A DNA stretch of 5,677 nt from Christensenella sp. UBA3700. Its GTDB lineage: Bacteria > Bacillota > Clostridia > Christensenellales > UBA3700. Made by a program: the position numbers and the translations under genes. The stretch spans positions 1 through 5,677 of the forward strand of contig DFIJ01000047.1 of NCBI GenBank assembly GCA_002372775.1, given 5' to 3'. The notes below the pieces were generated by a model. That model saw nothing but the letters and a program-made list of their open reading frames with translations, searched no databases and was not told the origin of the DNA. Every line of letters begins with the position of its first letter. The stretch's first letter is position 1. This document shows, in pieces, positions 1 through 5,677 of this stretch.

Positions 1-1
1 A

Positions 2-808
2 TTATAAATTAATTGCTATTTTATACACTTCGTCTTTTGGAATCTTATTGTTTTTAGAAACTTGCTTTATAGCTTCTTTCTTATCTACCCCATTATCTAA
101 AAGGTTTCTTAGTTGCTCTTCGATGGAACCTTGTGGTTTTTCCTCTACCTTCTCACCTGGACATACGATTAGAACATATTCACCTTTAGGATCATCAATA
201 TGGAAATCCTCTAATTGGTATTTAATAGAACTCTCATGAATCTTTGTAATTTCCTTAACTACATAGAACTCTCTATTACCTAAAGTCTTATATAAATATT
301 CTGTATCCTTATTAATATCATATGGAGAAGAATAGAAAATAAGATTTGTTTGAATGTTCTTAAATGGGACAACTAGTTCATCTTTTTCTTTCTTCTTAGG
401 TGGCATAAAACCTATAAAAGTGAAAACAGGATTTAAAATTCCACTTAAAGCCACTGCACTTGTTAACGCAGTTGGGCCTGGGATAACTGCGATATTATAT
501 CCTCTATTTTTTAATCCATCGACTAAAATTGCGCCTGGATCTGAGATGGCAGGCATGCCTGCATCTGTTATTAATGCCACATCTTTTCCTTCATCTAAAA
601 GAGATGCTATCTTCTCAATAGAATCTCTTTCGTTGAATTTATGACAAGCAATTAAAGGCTTTTTAATATCGTAGTAATTTAGTAGTCCCATAGAATGCCT
701 TGTATCCTCGCATGCAATAACATCAACATTCTTTAATGTTTCAATTGCTCTTAGAGTTATATCGCCAAGATTACCTATCGGTGTTCCTACTAAATATAAT
801 GTTGCCAT
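2..808 (-). CDS. rsmI: RsmI, 16S rRNA (cytidine1402-2'-O)-methyltransferase
   Basis: This is a 268-residue, complete protein of the RsmI/YraL family. Members use S-adenosylmethionine to methylate the ribose 2'-OH of C1402 in the decoding centre of 16S rRNA, acting in the cytoplasm on the 30S subunit. Visible motifs of the tetrapyrrole-methylase fold are LVGTPIGNLGD at about 6-16, CEDTR at 33-37, TDAGMPAISDPG at 81-92, IPGPTA at 109-114, a KEITKIHE stretch near 185-192 and GEYV at 209-212. Residues about 228-268 (DKKEAIKQVSKNNKIPKDEVYK) match the small C-terminal helical domain of RsmI. Length is slightly below the usual 280-290. The stretch usually written YESPHR reads YSSPYD (159-164). The ATG overlaps the cysS stop as TAATG. 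Only a weak AAGGTAG lies upstream, so translation is probably coupled to cysS. The stop codon is at bases 2-4, so the downstream terminator is not visible. Confidence 0.96.
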   Translation of the reverse strand: MATLYLVGTPIGNLGDITLRAIETLKNVDVIACEDTRHSMGLLNYYDIKKPLIACHKFNERDSIEKIASLLDEGKDVALITDAGMPAISDPGAILVDGLKNRGYNIAVIPGPTALTSAVALSGILNPVFTFIGFMPPKKKEKDELVVPFKNIQTNLIFYSSPYDINKDTEYLYKTLGNREFYVVKEITKIHESSIKYQLEDFHIDDPKGEYVLIVCPGEKVEEKPQGSIEEQLRNLLDNGVDKKEAIKQVSKNNKIPKDEVYKIAINL

Positions 809-2199
809 TAGTCTTTAACTACCTTATAACCGTCTTTGCTATCTAAAATGCTATAGCCTTTTTCTTTAACTTCATTTCTTAAAGCATCAGCCTTTGCATA
901 ATCTTTATTCTTCTTTGCTTGAAGTCTTTCTTCTGCTAAAGCTAAGATATCTTCTGGAATATCCTTGTTAGCTTCTGCTAAATCTTCTTTAGCATCCTTT
1001 AGATTTAATCCAAGAACTTTATCAAATTCTAATGCTAAATTAAAGATATCCTTACTCTTAGGCTCTTTTAACATTGACCATAATACGCCTAATGCTAGAG
1101 GTACATTTAAATCATCGTTAATAGCATCTTCAAAATCTTTCTTATACTTCTCAATAACTTCTGGAGCTGTAGCTTGTTGAGACATCTTATGTTGATATAA
1201 AGAAGATAATAATCTTGCATAAGAAACCTTTGCTGCATCCATACCATCAAATGTGAAGTTTAATTTCTTTCTATAATGTGCATTTAAGCAGAAATATCTA
1301 AAGATAACAGGAGCATATCCCATATCATTTAATTGAGATATTGTATATGTGTTTCCTAAGCTCTTTGACATCTTACCATTATTAACTAACATGAATTCCC
1401 CGTGAACCCAGTAATTAACAGTCTTTTTGCCAACTAAAGCTTCGCTTTGTGCGATTTCATTTTCGTGGTGAACTGGAATATGATCTACACCACCTGTATG
1501 AATATCGAAAACATCTCCTAAATACTTTCTAGACATTGTTGAACATTCAATATGCCAACCTGGATATCCCATACCCCATGGGCTTGGCCATTGCATGATA
1601 TGATTTGGTTCAGCCTTCTTCCAAAGAGCGAAATCATATGGACCTTTCTTTTGGCTATTAACTTCAACTCTCGCACCAGCTTGTTGATCTTCTAGATTTA
1701 ATCTAGATAACTTACCATATTCTGGGAACTTAGAAATATCGAAATAGATACCATCATCAATTTCGTATCCATATCCCTTTTCAACTAATGCTTGAACATA
1801 CTTTTCCATATCTTCGATATGATCAGTAGCTTTAGCAATAATTTCTGGTCTACCAATATTTAATTTAGCTAAATCTTCAAAGAAAACCTTTGTATAGAAT
1901 TCAGCAATTTCCATAGGAGTCTTCTTTTGTTCTCTAGAAGCTTTCTCCATCTTATCTTCACCATCGTCACCATCGCTTAATAAGTGACCAACGTCTGTAA
2001 TATTCATTACGCCTTTAATCTTATATCCATCATATTTAAGAATTCTTCTGAAAATATCCATGAATACATATGTTCTCATATTTCCAATATGAGCATAGTT
2101 GTAAACTGTAGGTCCACAGCTATACATACGAACGCATTTTTCATCTAATGGTTTAAATTCTTCCTTAGTTCTAGATAATGTGTTATAAATCTTTAACAT
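808..2199 (-). CDS. cysS: Cysteinyl-tRNA synthetase (class Ia)
   Basis: This 463-residue, full-length enzyme charges tRNA-Cys with cysteine using ATP in the cytoplasm. The Rossmann catalytic domain carries the HIGH-type motif as HIGN at 37-40 and a perfect KMSKS at 276-280. The zinc ligands that select cysteine by its thiol are all present by alignment with the E. coli enzyme: C28 (in MYSCGP), C219 (in GWHIECS), H244 and E248 (in HHENEIAQS). The family block FALWK (190-194) and the substrate-pocket W215 are also seen. The C-terminal helical tRNA-binding part ends with the usual KADALRNEVKEKGY block. The start ATG shares one base with the cysE stop (TAATG) and has a strong AGGAGG 10 bases upstream, inside the end of cysE. 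It is the middle gene of the cysE-cysS-rsmI operon and should be controlled by the tRNA-Cys T-box ahead of cysE. No key residue is missing. Confidence 0.98.
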   Translation of the reverse strand: MLKIYNTLSRTKEEFKPLDEKCVRMYSCGPTVYNYAHIGNMRTYVFMDIFRRILKYDGYKIKGVMNITDVGHLLSDGDDGEDKMEKASREQKKTPMEIAEFYTKVFFEDLAKLNIGRPEIIAKATDHIEDMEKYVQALVEKGYGYEIDDGIYFDISKFPEYGKLSRLNLEDQQAGARVEVNSQKKGPYDFALWKKAEPNHIMQWPSPWGMGYPGWHIECSTMSRKYLGDVFDIHTGGVDHIPVHHENEIAQSEALVGKKTVNYWVHGEFMLVNNGKMSKSLGNTYTISQLNDMGYAPVIFRYFCLNAHYRKKLNFTFDGMDAAKVSYARLLSSLYQHKMSQQATAPEVIEKYKKDFEDAINDDLNVPLALGVLWSMLKEPKSKDIFNLALEFDKVLGLNLKDAKEDLAEANKDIPEDILALAEERLQAKKNKDYAKADALRNEVKEKGYSILDSKDGYKVVKD

Positions 2200-2876
2200 T
2201 ATTTTTTATCCTCCTCTTGGGCTTGCTCATTGTCCATTACAATTGAATACTTGCAAGCATGAATTCCAAGTTGCTTTTCAATTGCATCTAATCTTTTATT
2301 TATTCTTGCAAATTCTTCAAGAACTGGGTCTGGAAGTTGTTGATCAACATCTTCAATTCTTGCACTATCCATTTTTACTATCTTTCCTGGAACGCCAACA
2401 ACAGTACAATGTGGTGGGATATCCTTAAGTACGACTGATCCTGCACCAATCTTTGTATCATGGCCAATTGTAATATTGCCAAGAACTTTAGCTCCAGCAG
2501 AAATCATAACATTATCTTCAATTGTTGGGTGACGTTTGCCTTCTTCTTTACCTGTACCACCTAAAGTTACACCTTGGTATAAAAGAACGTTTGTACCAAT
2601 AACCGTTGTTTCACCAATTACAACGCCAACAGCATGGTCAATAAATACACCACCAGCTATTTGTGCTGCTGGGTGAATATCTACGCCATATTTTCTTCTT
2701 GATCCTGCAGATATAAGTGTAGCTATTGTTTTCATATTGTGAGTATAGAACCAGTGCGAAATTCTATATCTAAACAAAGCTTTGAATCCACCATATGTGA
2801 AGAAAACTTCTGCCTTACTTCTTGCAGCAGGGTCTTTCTTCATTGCAAAATCTAAATCCATTGCTATCTTTCCCAT
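2199..2876 (-). CDS. cysE: Serine O-acetyltransferase
   Basis: This 225-residue enzyme transfers acetyl from acetyl-CoA to L-serine, giving O-acetylserine, the precursor of cysteine. It matches the short Bacillota CysE type (about 215-225 residues), which lacks the long N-terminal helical extension of the E. coli enzyme. The motif KDPAARS (14-20) contains the conserved Asp of the active site. From about residue 67 (IHPAAQI) a left-handed beta-helix of hexapeptide repeats runs to about 168. It includes FIDHAVGVVIGET with the predicted catalytic H81, GGTGKEEGKRHP with H116, and GAGSVVLKDIPP. The segment LPDPVLEEFARINKRLDAIEKQL (181-203) is the usual C-terminal helix. A polar tail follows, and its last codons also form the cysS ribosome binding site. 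The start has AGGAG seven bases upstream and is the first gene after the T-box. An internal Met6 is a less likely start. Confidence 0.96.
   Translation of the reverse strand: MGKIAMDLDFAMKKDPAARSKAEVFFTYGGFKALFRYRISHWFYTHNMKTIATLISAGSRRKYGVDIHPAAQIAGGVFIDHAVGVVIGETTVIGTNVLLYQGVTLGGTGKEEGKRHPTIEDNVMISAGAKVLGNITIGHDTKIGAGSVVLKDIPPHCTVVGVPGKIVKMDSARIEDVDQQLPDPVLEEFARINKRLDAIEKQLGIHACKYSIVMDNEQAQEEDKK
2210..2215 (-). promoter_or_regulatory. Ribosome binding site of cysS inside the cysE tail
   Basis: The minus strand reads AGGAGG ten bases before the cysS ATG. It falls inside the GAG GAG GAT codons (Glu-Glu-Asp) near the end of cysE. It supports the chosen cysS start and independent ribosome loading at this junction, in contrast to the weak site before rsmI. 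Confidence 0.85.
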
Positions 2877-2883
2877 TTTACTT

Positions 2884-2888
2884 CTCCT
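2884..2888 (-). promoter_or_regulatory. Ribosome binding site of cysE
   Basis: On the minus strand the sequence reads AGGAG followed by seven bases and the ATG at 2876. This fixes the start of cysE. It lies about eight bases past the U-tract of the T-box terminator, so it is transcribed only when antitermination succeeds. Confidence 0.88.
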
Positions 2889-2895
2889 ACACAGT

Positions 2896-2934
2896 AAAAA
2901 AATAGAGTCACCATCTTTTCAAAGACGATGACTC
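2896..2934 (-). terminator. Regulated intrinsic terminator of the T-box
   Basis: The hairpin at 2905-2934 reads GAGUCAUCGUCUUU on one arm and AAAGAUGGUGACUC on the other. It has about 13 pairs including two G-U pairs and a loop of a few bases. It is followed on the minus strand by an A and then seven U (2896-2902). It is the default OFF structure of the leader and overlaps the antiterminator 3' strand. It ends transcription before cysE when tRNA-Cys is charged. Confidence 0.94.
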
Positions 2935-2949
2935 GTGGTTCCACTTTGA
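2919..2949 (-). promoter_or_regulatory. T-box sequence and antiterminator helix
   Basis: The antiterminator folds as UCAAAG (2944-2949) with CUUUGA (2919-2924), a seven-base bulge UGGAACC (2937-2943), then ACGA (2933-2936) with UCGU (2925-2928) closed by a GUCA loop. This is the standard two-helix form, with the bulge presenting UGGA to the free NCCA end of uncharged tRNA. Its 3' half is the 5' arm of the terminator, so the two structures exclude each other. Confidence 0.93.
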
Positions 2950-3017
2950 CTTCGGATATTTCTATCCCTCATTTATGACTTTAACGCAGCCCTACGCACA
3001 ACATTTCCTTTGTGGGC

Positions 3018-3112
3018 AACCTAATCGCACTTCATTTTCTATTTGTTAAAATGGCTTTCAGCCGGTGACCATTCTCTCTTTCTAACTCTTAAAAAACTAC
3101 TCTTATTAAGTT
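3018..3112 (-). promoter_or_regulatory. T-box Stem I with Cys (UGC) specifier
   Basis: This is the tRNA-reading arm of the leader. An eight-pair base helix (3105-3112 with 3018-3025, one G-U pair) leads into the specifier loop. On the 3' strand the loop is GAA GUGC G, opposite AGUA on the 5' strand. The distal arm begins AGAGAGAAUGG and returns as GCUGAAAGCCAUU, close to the known interdigitated T-loop module that docks on the tRNA elbow. The codon UGC at 3027-3029 would pair with the GCA anticodon of tRNA-Cys. The reading frame of the loop by itself also allows GUG (3028-3030). UGC is preferred because of the downstream genes and the T-box bulge base. Confidence 0.88.
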
Positions 3113-3136
3113 ATAGCCTTTATAATTTGTATACTT

Positions 3137-3165
3137 ATATTATTAAATTAGCCCAAAAAAGTCAA
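3137..3165 (-). promoter_or_regulatory. Sigma-70/sigma-A type promoter of the cysE operon
   Basis: The minus strand shows a -35 box TTGACT (3160-3165), a 17-base spacer and a -10 box TAATAT (3137-3142). Transcription should start near 3130, just ahead of T-box Stem I. The -35 box begins only 23 bases after the argS stop codon. The boxes are one and two mismatches from the consensus, respectively. Confidence 0.85.
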
Positions 3166-3188
3166 CTTAATAACACTGCATGCATTTT

Positions 3189-4877
3189 TTACATCTTGTT
3201 TGGTGTAGCCATTCCAAGAATCTTTAATGCGTTTGCGATAACTTGTTTAACTGCTTTTGTTAACAATAATCTTGCATTCTTAATTGGTTGTTCAGCATTA
3301 GCAATATTGCAATCAAAATAGAATTTATTGAATTCTTGAGCAAGGTTAATTGCATATCTTGAAATTAAACAAGGTTCATACTTATTAGCAGCATCGATTA
3401 ATGTATCTTGGTATTTACCAAGAGTTCTAATAACTTCGGCTGCTGAATCATTATCTATACCAGAATAATCGATATCACCAACAACATCTCCACACTTTTC
3501 TAAAAGTGAGTTACATCTAGCGTATGTATATTGTATATAAGGTCCAGTTTCACCTTCAAAACTTAATACCTTATCGTAGCTGAATGTAATATCTTTAATT
3601 CTGCTATTATATAACATAGCGAAAATAACAGCTCCAACACCAACTTGTTCTGCAACTTCAGCTTTATTCTCTAGATTTGGATTCTTCTCTTCAATAACTT
3701 TTAATGCCTTAGATACTGTTGTATTTAAAACATCTTCAAGGAATACAACGTGTCCGCCTCTTGTAGACATTGAACCATCCTCTAAAGAAACCATGCCATG
3801 AGCAACGTGAACCATGTCTTTTGCCCAATCATAACCCATCATTTCAATTGTCTTGAATAATTGTTTGAAATGTAAGTCTTGTTGGTAAGCAACAACATAT
3901 AAACACTTATAGAAATCATAAGTATTCTTTCTATAGAAAGCTGCTGCCATATCACGAGTTGCATATAATGTAGCACCATCAGATCTAACAAGTAGTGATG
4001 GTGGCATTTCGTCGTTATCGAATTTAACAACTTGAGCACCTTCAGATTCAACTAAAAGACCTTTAGCTTTTAATTCATCTAATACCGGTTGCATCTTGTC
4101 GTTATAGAAGCTCTCGCCGTTATAACTATCGAAAGTAACATCTAATCTCTTATAAATCTTGTCTACTTCCTTCATTGTAATTTCTTTAAACCAGTAGAAT
4201 AAATCTAAAGCTTCCTTGTTACCATCTTCAATCTTCTTAAACCAAGCTCTTGCTTCATCTTCAAGTTCTGGCTTTTCTTCAGCCTCTTTATGGAATTTAA
4301 CATAGATATCTAAAAGGCCTCTAACACCTCTTTCTTCAATATCCTTCTTATCTCCCCACATCTTGTAAGCAACAATTAATTTACCAAATTGTGTGCCCCA
4401 ATCTCCTAGGTGGTTAATACCTACAACATTGTATCCAAGAACCTTATATAGTTTGTATAAGGCACTACCAATTGAGGTATTTAACATATGTCCCATATGG
4501 AAAGGTTTAGCAATATTTACAGAAGAAAAGTCGATACATATAGTCTTGTCTTTGCCTAAATCTGATGAACCATATTTCTCTTTTTGAGTCATGATATCTT
4601 CTAAAGTTTGCTTAGCAACTTGCATTCTATCTAACTTGAAATTTAAATATCCAGCAACTGCTTCAACTTCAGCAAAATCGCATTTATCTTTAACAGCATT
4701 TGCTAAATCTTGTGCGATTATAACTGGAGCTTTTCTTAAAGCCTTTGCAAACTTAAAGCAAGGAATACAATAATCGCCTAAGCTTGTATCCTTTGGTAAA
4801 GCTATTAATTCAAAGATATCACTTTGAGAAAAACCTTCTATGCTAACTAATTCACTAATCTTTTTCTTATAATCCAT
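3189..4877 (-). CDS. argS: Arginyl-tRNA synthetase (class Ia)
   Basis: This 562-residue, full-length enzyme charges tRNA-Arg with arginine and ATP. Residues 1 to about 105 form the ArgRS-specific N-terminal domain, with LGDYCIPCFKFAKALRKAP at 33-51. The catalytic core follows: VNIAKPFHMGHM (120-131) holds the HIGH motif as HMGH (127-130), with NHLGDWGTQFG at 155-165 and SDGATLYATRDMAA at 299-312. The signature loop reads SMSTRGG (369-375) instead of KMSKS-like KMSTRKG. K124 just before HMGH probably supplies the missing lysine function, as reported for other ArgRS with altered loops. Residues from about 445 (GPYIQYTYARCNSLL) form the DALR anticodon-binding domain. It includes AQEFNKFYFDCNI and ends ILGMATPNKM, the usual ArgRS ending. 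The ATG starts two bases after the ychF stop with no recognisable Shine-Dalgarno, which suggests translational coupling to ychF. Confidence 0.98.
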   Translation of the reverse strand: MDYKKKISELVSIEGFSQSDIFELIALPKDTSLGDYCIPCFKFAKALRKAPVIIAQDLANAVKDKCDFAEVEAVAGYLNFKLDRMQVAKQTLEDIMTQKEKYGSSDLGKDKTICIDFSSVNIAKPFHMGHMLNTSIGSALYKLYKVLGYNVVGINHLGDWGTQFGKLIVAYKMWGDKKDIEERGVRGLLDIYVKFHKEAEEKPELEDEARAWFKKIEDGNKEALDLFYWFKEITMKEVDKIYKRLDVTFDSYNGESFYNDKMQPVLDELKAKGLLVESEGAQVVKFDNDEMPPSLLVRSDGATLYATRDMAAAFYRKNTYDFYKCLYVVAYQQDLHFKQLFKTIEMMGYDWAKDMVHVAHGMVSLEDGSMSTRGGHVVFLEDVLNTTVSKALKVIEEKNPNLENKAEVAEQVGVGAVIFAMLYNSRIKDITFSYDKVLSFEGETGPYIQYTYARCNSLLEKCGDVVGDIDYSGIDNDSAAEVIRTLGKYQDTLIDAANKYEPCLISRYAINLAQEFNKFYFDCNIANAEQPIKNARLLLTKAVKQVIANALKILGMATPNKM

Positions 4878-4879
4878 AA

Positions 4880-5677
4880 TTACACATTGAAACGGAATAA
4901 TACTACGTCTCCATCCTTTATTACATAATCTTTTCCTTCGCTTCTAACTTTACCTTTTTCCTTAGCAGCGTTGAAAGAACCGCATTCTAATAGAGTTTGC
5001 CAATCAACAACTTCTGCTCTAATAAAGCCTTTTTCGAAGTCTGTATGAATCTTACCAGCAGCTTGTGGAGCTTTTGTTCCCTTTGTGATTGTCCAAGCTC
5101 TTGTTTCTTTTTCTCCTGCTGTTAAATAACTAATTAAACCAAGAAGAGTATAGCAAGCAGAAACAAGCTTATCTAAGCCCGACTTATCTATTCCTAATTC
5201 TTGTCTGAACATTTCTTTTTCTTCTGGATCAAGTCCTGCTAATTCTTCTTCTATCTTTGCACATAGAACAATTGTTGTAGCATCATGCTCTTGAGCATAT
5301 TTCTTTACTGCAAGGACGTGCTTTGAATCAGGTTGTCCAATTTCCTTATCTGAGATATTAGCTGCATAGATTACTGGCTTTTCTGTTAAAAGGCACATAT
5401 CTTTAATTGTTTCCTTTTCTTCATCAGAAAGCTTCATTAATCTAACAGGAACACCTGCTTCAAGTTGAGCTTTAATAGAATCCATAAGTTCAGCTTCTAC
5501 TAAATACTTCTTATCTCCACTCTTTGCTGCATTTCTAGCACGAGCGGCTCTCTTATCTACAGCATCCATATCTGCAAAGATAAGTTCAAGTTCAATTGTT
5601 TCAATATCTCTTAGTGGATCTACAGAACCATCAACGTGAGTAATGTTTTCATCTTCAAAACATCTAACAACATGCAC
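4880..5677 (-). CDS. ychF: YchF/OLA1-family P-loop NTPase, C-terminal part (5' end outside window)
   Basis: These are 265 residues of a protein usually about 365 long. By alignment with E. coli YchF roughly the first 100 residues, with the G1-G3 nucleotide motifs, lie beyond the right edge. The first codon seen, GTG, is an internal valine of the family block HVVRCFED and not a start. Next come the helical coiled-coil insert (about 35-70 of the fragment), the G4 position as NISD (107-110), and the C-terminal TGS domain from about 187: AGEKETRAWTI, APQAAGKIHTDFEKGFIRAEV, EGKDYVIKDGDV. It ends with the invariant-looking FRFNV. YchF proteins hydrolyse ATP rather than GTP, bind ribosomes and are linked to stress and translation control; the exact role is unsettled. 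Co-transcription with argS is likely from the two-base gap. Confidence 0.97.
   Translation of the reverse strand: MHVVRCFEDENITHVDGSVDPLRDIETIELELIFADMDAVDKRAARARNAAKSGDKKYLVEAELMDSIKAQLEAGVPVRLMKLSDEEKETIKDMCLLTEKPVIYAANISDKEIGQPDSKHVLAVKKYAQEHDATTIVLCAKIEEELAGLDPEEKEMFRQELGIDKSGLDKLVSACYTLLGLISYLTAGEKETRAWTITKGTKAPQAAGKIHTDFEKGFIRAEVVDWQTLLECGSFNAAKEKGKVRSEGKDYVIKDGDVVLFRFNV

Larger units (their letters stand above)
2896..3130 (-). promoter_or_regulatory. T-box riboswitch leader, tRNA-Cys responsive, upstream of cysE-cysS-rsmI
   Basis: This untranslated leader fills the gap between argS and cysE and shows the full T-box architecture in 5'-to-3' order on the minus strand. (1) Stem I: base helix AACUUAAU (3105-3112) with AUUAGGUU (3018-3025), a loop-E AGUA/GAA pair (3098-3101 with 3031-3033), specifier UGC (3027-3029), AGAGAG, and the distal arm AAUGG/CCAUU (3069-3073 with 3050-3054) holding GCUGAAAGCC. 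(2) A Stem II candidate: GCCC (3014-3017) with GGGC (2989-2992), and an inner ACAA/UUGU. (3) A Stem III candidate: GGAUA-GAAA-UAUCC at 2954-2967. (4) The T-box AAAGUGGAACCACGAG (2932-2947). (5) The terminator hairpin plus U-tract. The UGGA in the bulge can pair with a UCCA tRNA end, that is discriminator U73, as in tRNA-Cys. The cysteine specificity fits the genes behind it. The 5' end is estimated from the promoter. Confidence 0.95.

Noticed and set aside
354..644. Plus-strand open frame of 96 codons opposite rsmI
   Set aside because: It is fully antisense to a well-conserved gene, without a ribosome binding site or a recognisable product. It is a shadow of the reverse reading.
3178..3185. 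Palindrome TGCATGCA just after argS as a possible terminator or operator
   Set aside because: It is eight bases with no loop and no U-tract directly behind it. A short palindrome like this is expected by chance in AT-rich DNA.
3043..3321. Plus-strand open frame of 92 codons across the T-box leader and the end of argS
   Set aside because: It lies antisense to the riboswitch and the conserved DALR domain of argS. It has no Shine-Dalgarno before its ATG, and the protein shows no recognisable family.
3839..4051. Minus-strand 70-codon frame inside argS
   Set aside because: It is a shifted frame within the catalytic core of argS, with low-complexity composition. argS itself reads through without any frameshift.
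5665..5677. GTG at the right edge as the start of a short YchF-like protein
   Set aside because: The residues fit the internal HVVRCF block of YchF, so the GTG is an internal valine codon and the gene is cut by the window edge.

Overview
The window is a compact, AT-rich bacterial housekeeping region in which every supported gene lies on the minus strand. Family signatures, the AT-biased codons, strong AGGAG-type ribosome binding sites and a T-box leader point to a low-GC Bacillota (Firmicutes). A Clostridia or Erysipelotrichia-like gut lineage is plausible, but the sequence does not resolve it further. All five genes end in TAA, and the tryptophan codon checked in argS is TGG, as expected for the standard code.

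In the direction of transcription (right to left) the layout is as follows. First comes the C-terminal three quarters of ychF (an OLA1/YchF P-loop NTPase), cut by the right edge. Two bases later comes argS (arginyl-tRNA synthetase). Then there is a 312-base gap holding a sigma-70/sigma-A type promoter and a complete T-box riboswitch. The riboswitch has Stem I with a UGC (Cys) specifier, Stem II and III elements, a T-box/antiterminator and a competing intrinsic terminator. Behind it lies a tightly coupled operon: cysE (serine acetyltransferase), cysS (cysteinyl-tRNA synthetase) and rsmI (16S rRNA C1402 ribose 2'-O-methyltransferase). The last stop codon sits at the left edge.

The regulated operon has a clear logic. 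When uncharged tRNA-Cys accumulates, it should pair with the specifier and, through its UCCA end, with the UGGA of the T-box bulge. That stabilises the antiterminator and allows transcription of cysE (first committed step of cysteine synthesis) and cysS (its use in tRNA charging). The third gene, rsmI, shares the transcript and is joined by a TAATG stop/start overlap, so an rRNA methyltransferase falls under cysteine control. argS and ychF form a separate upstream unit. No terminator is visible between argS and the promoter of the cys operon.

I see no mobile element, CRISPR array, tRNA or rRNA gene, and no undescribed system. The points worth a second look are the detail of the T-box, the inclusion of rsmI in its regulon, and a few residue-level departures from family motifs (ArgRS signature loop, YchF G4 motif, RsmI YESPHR region).
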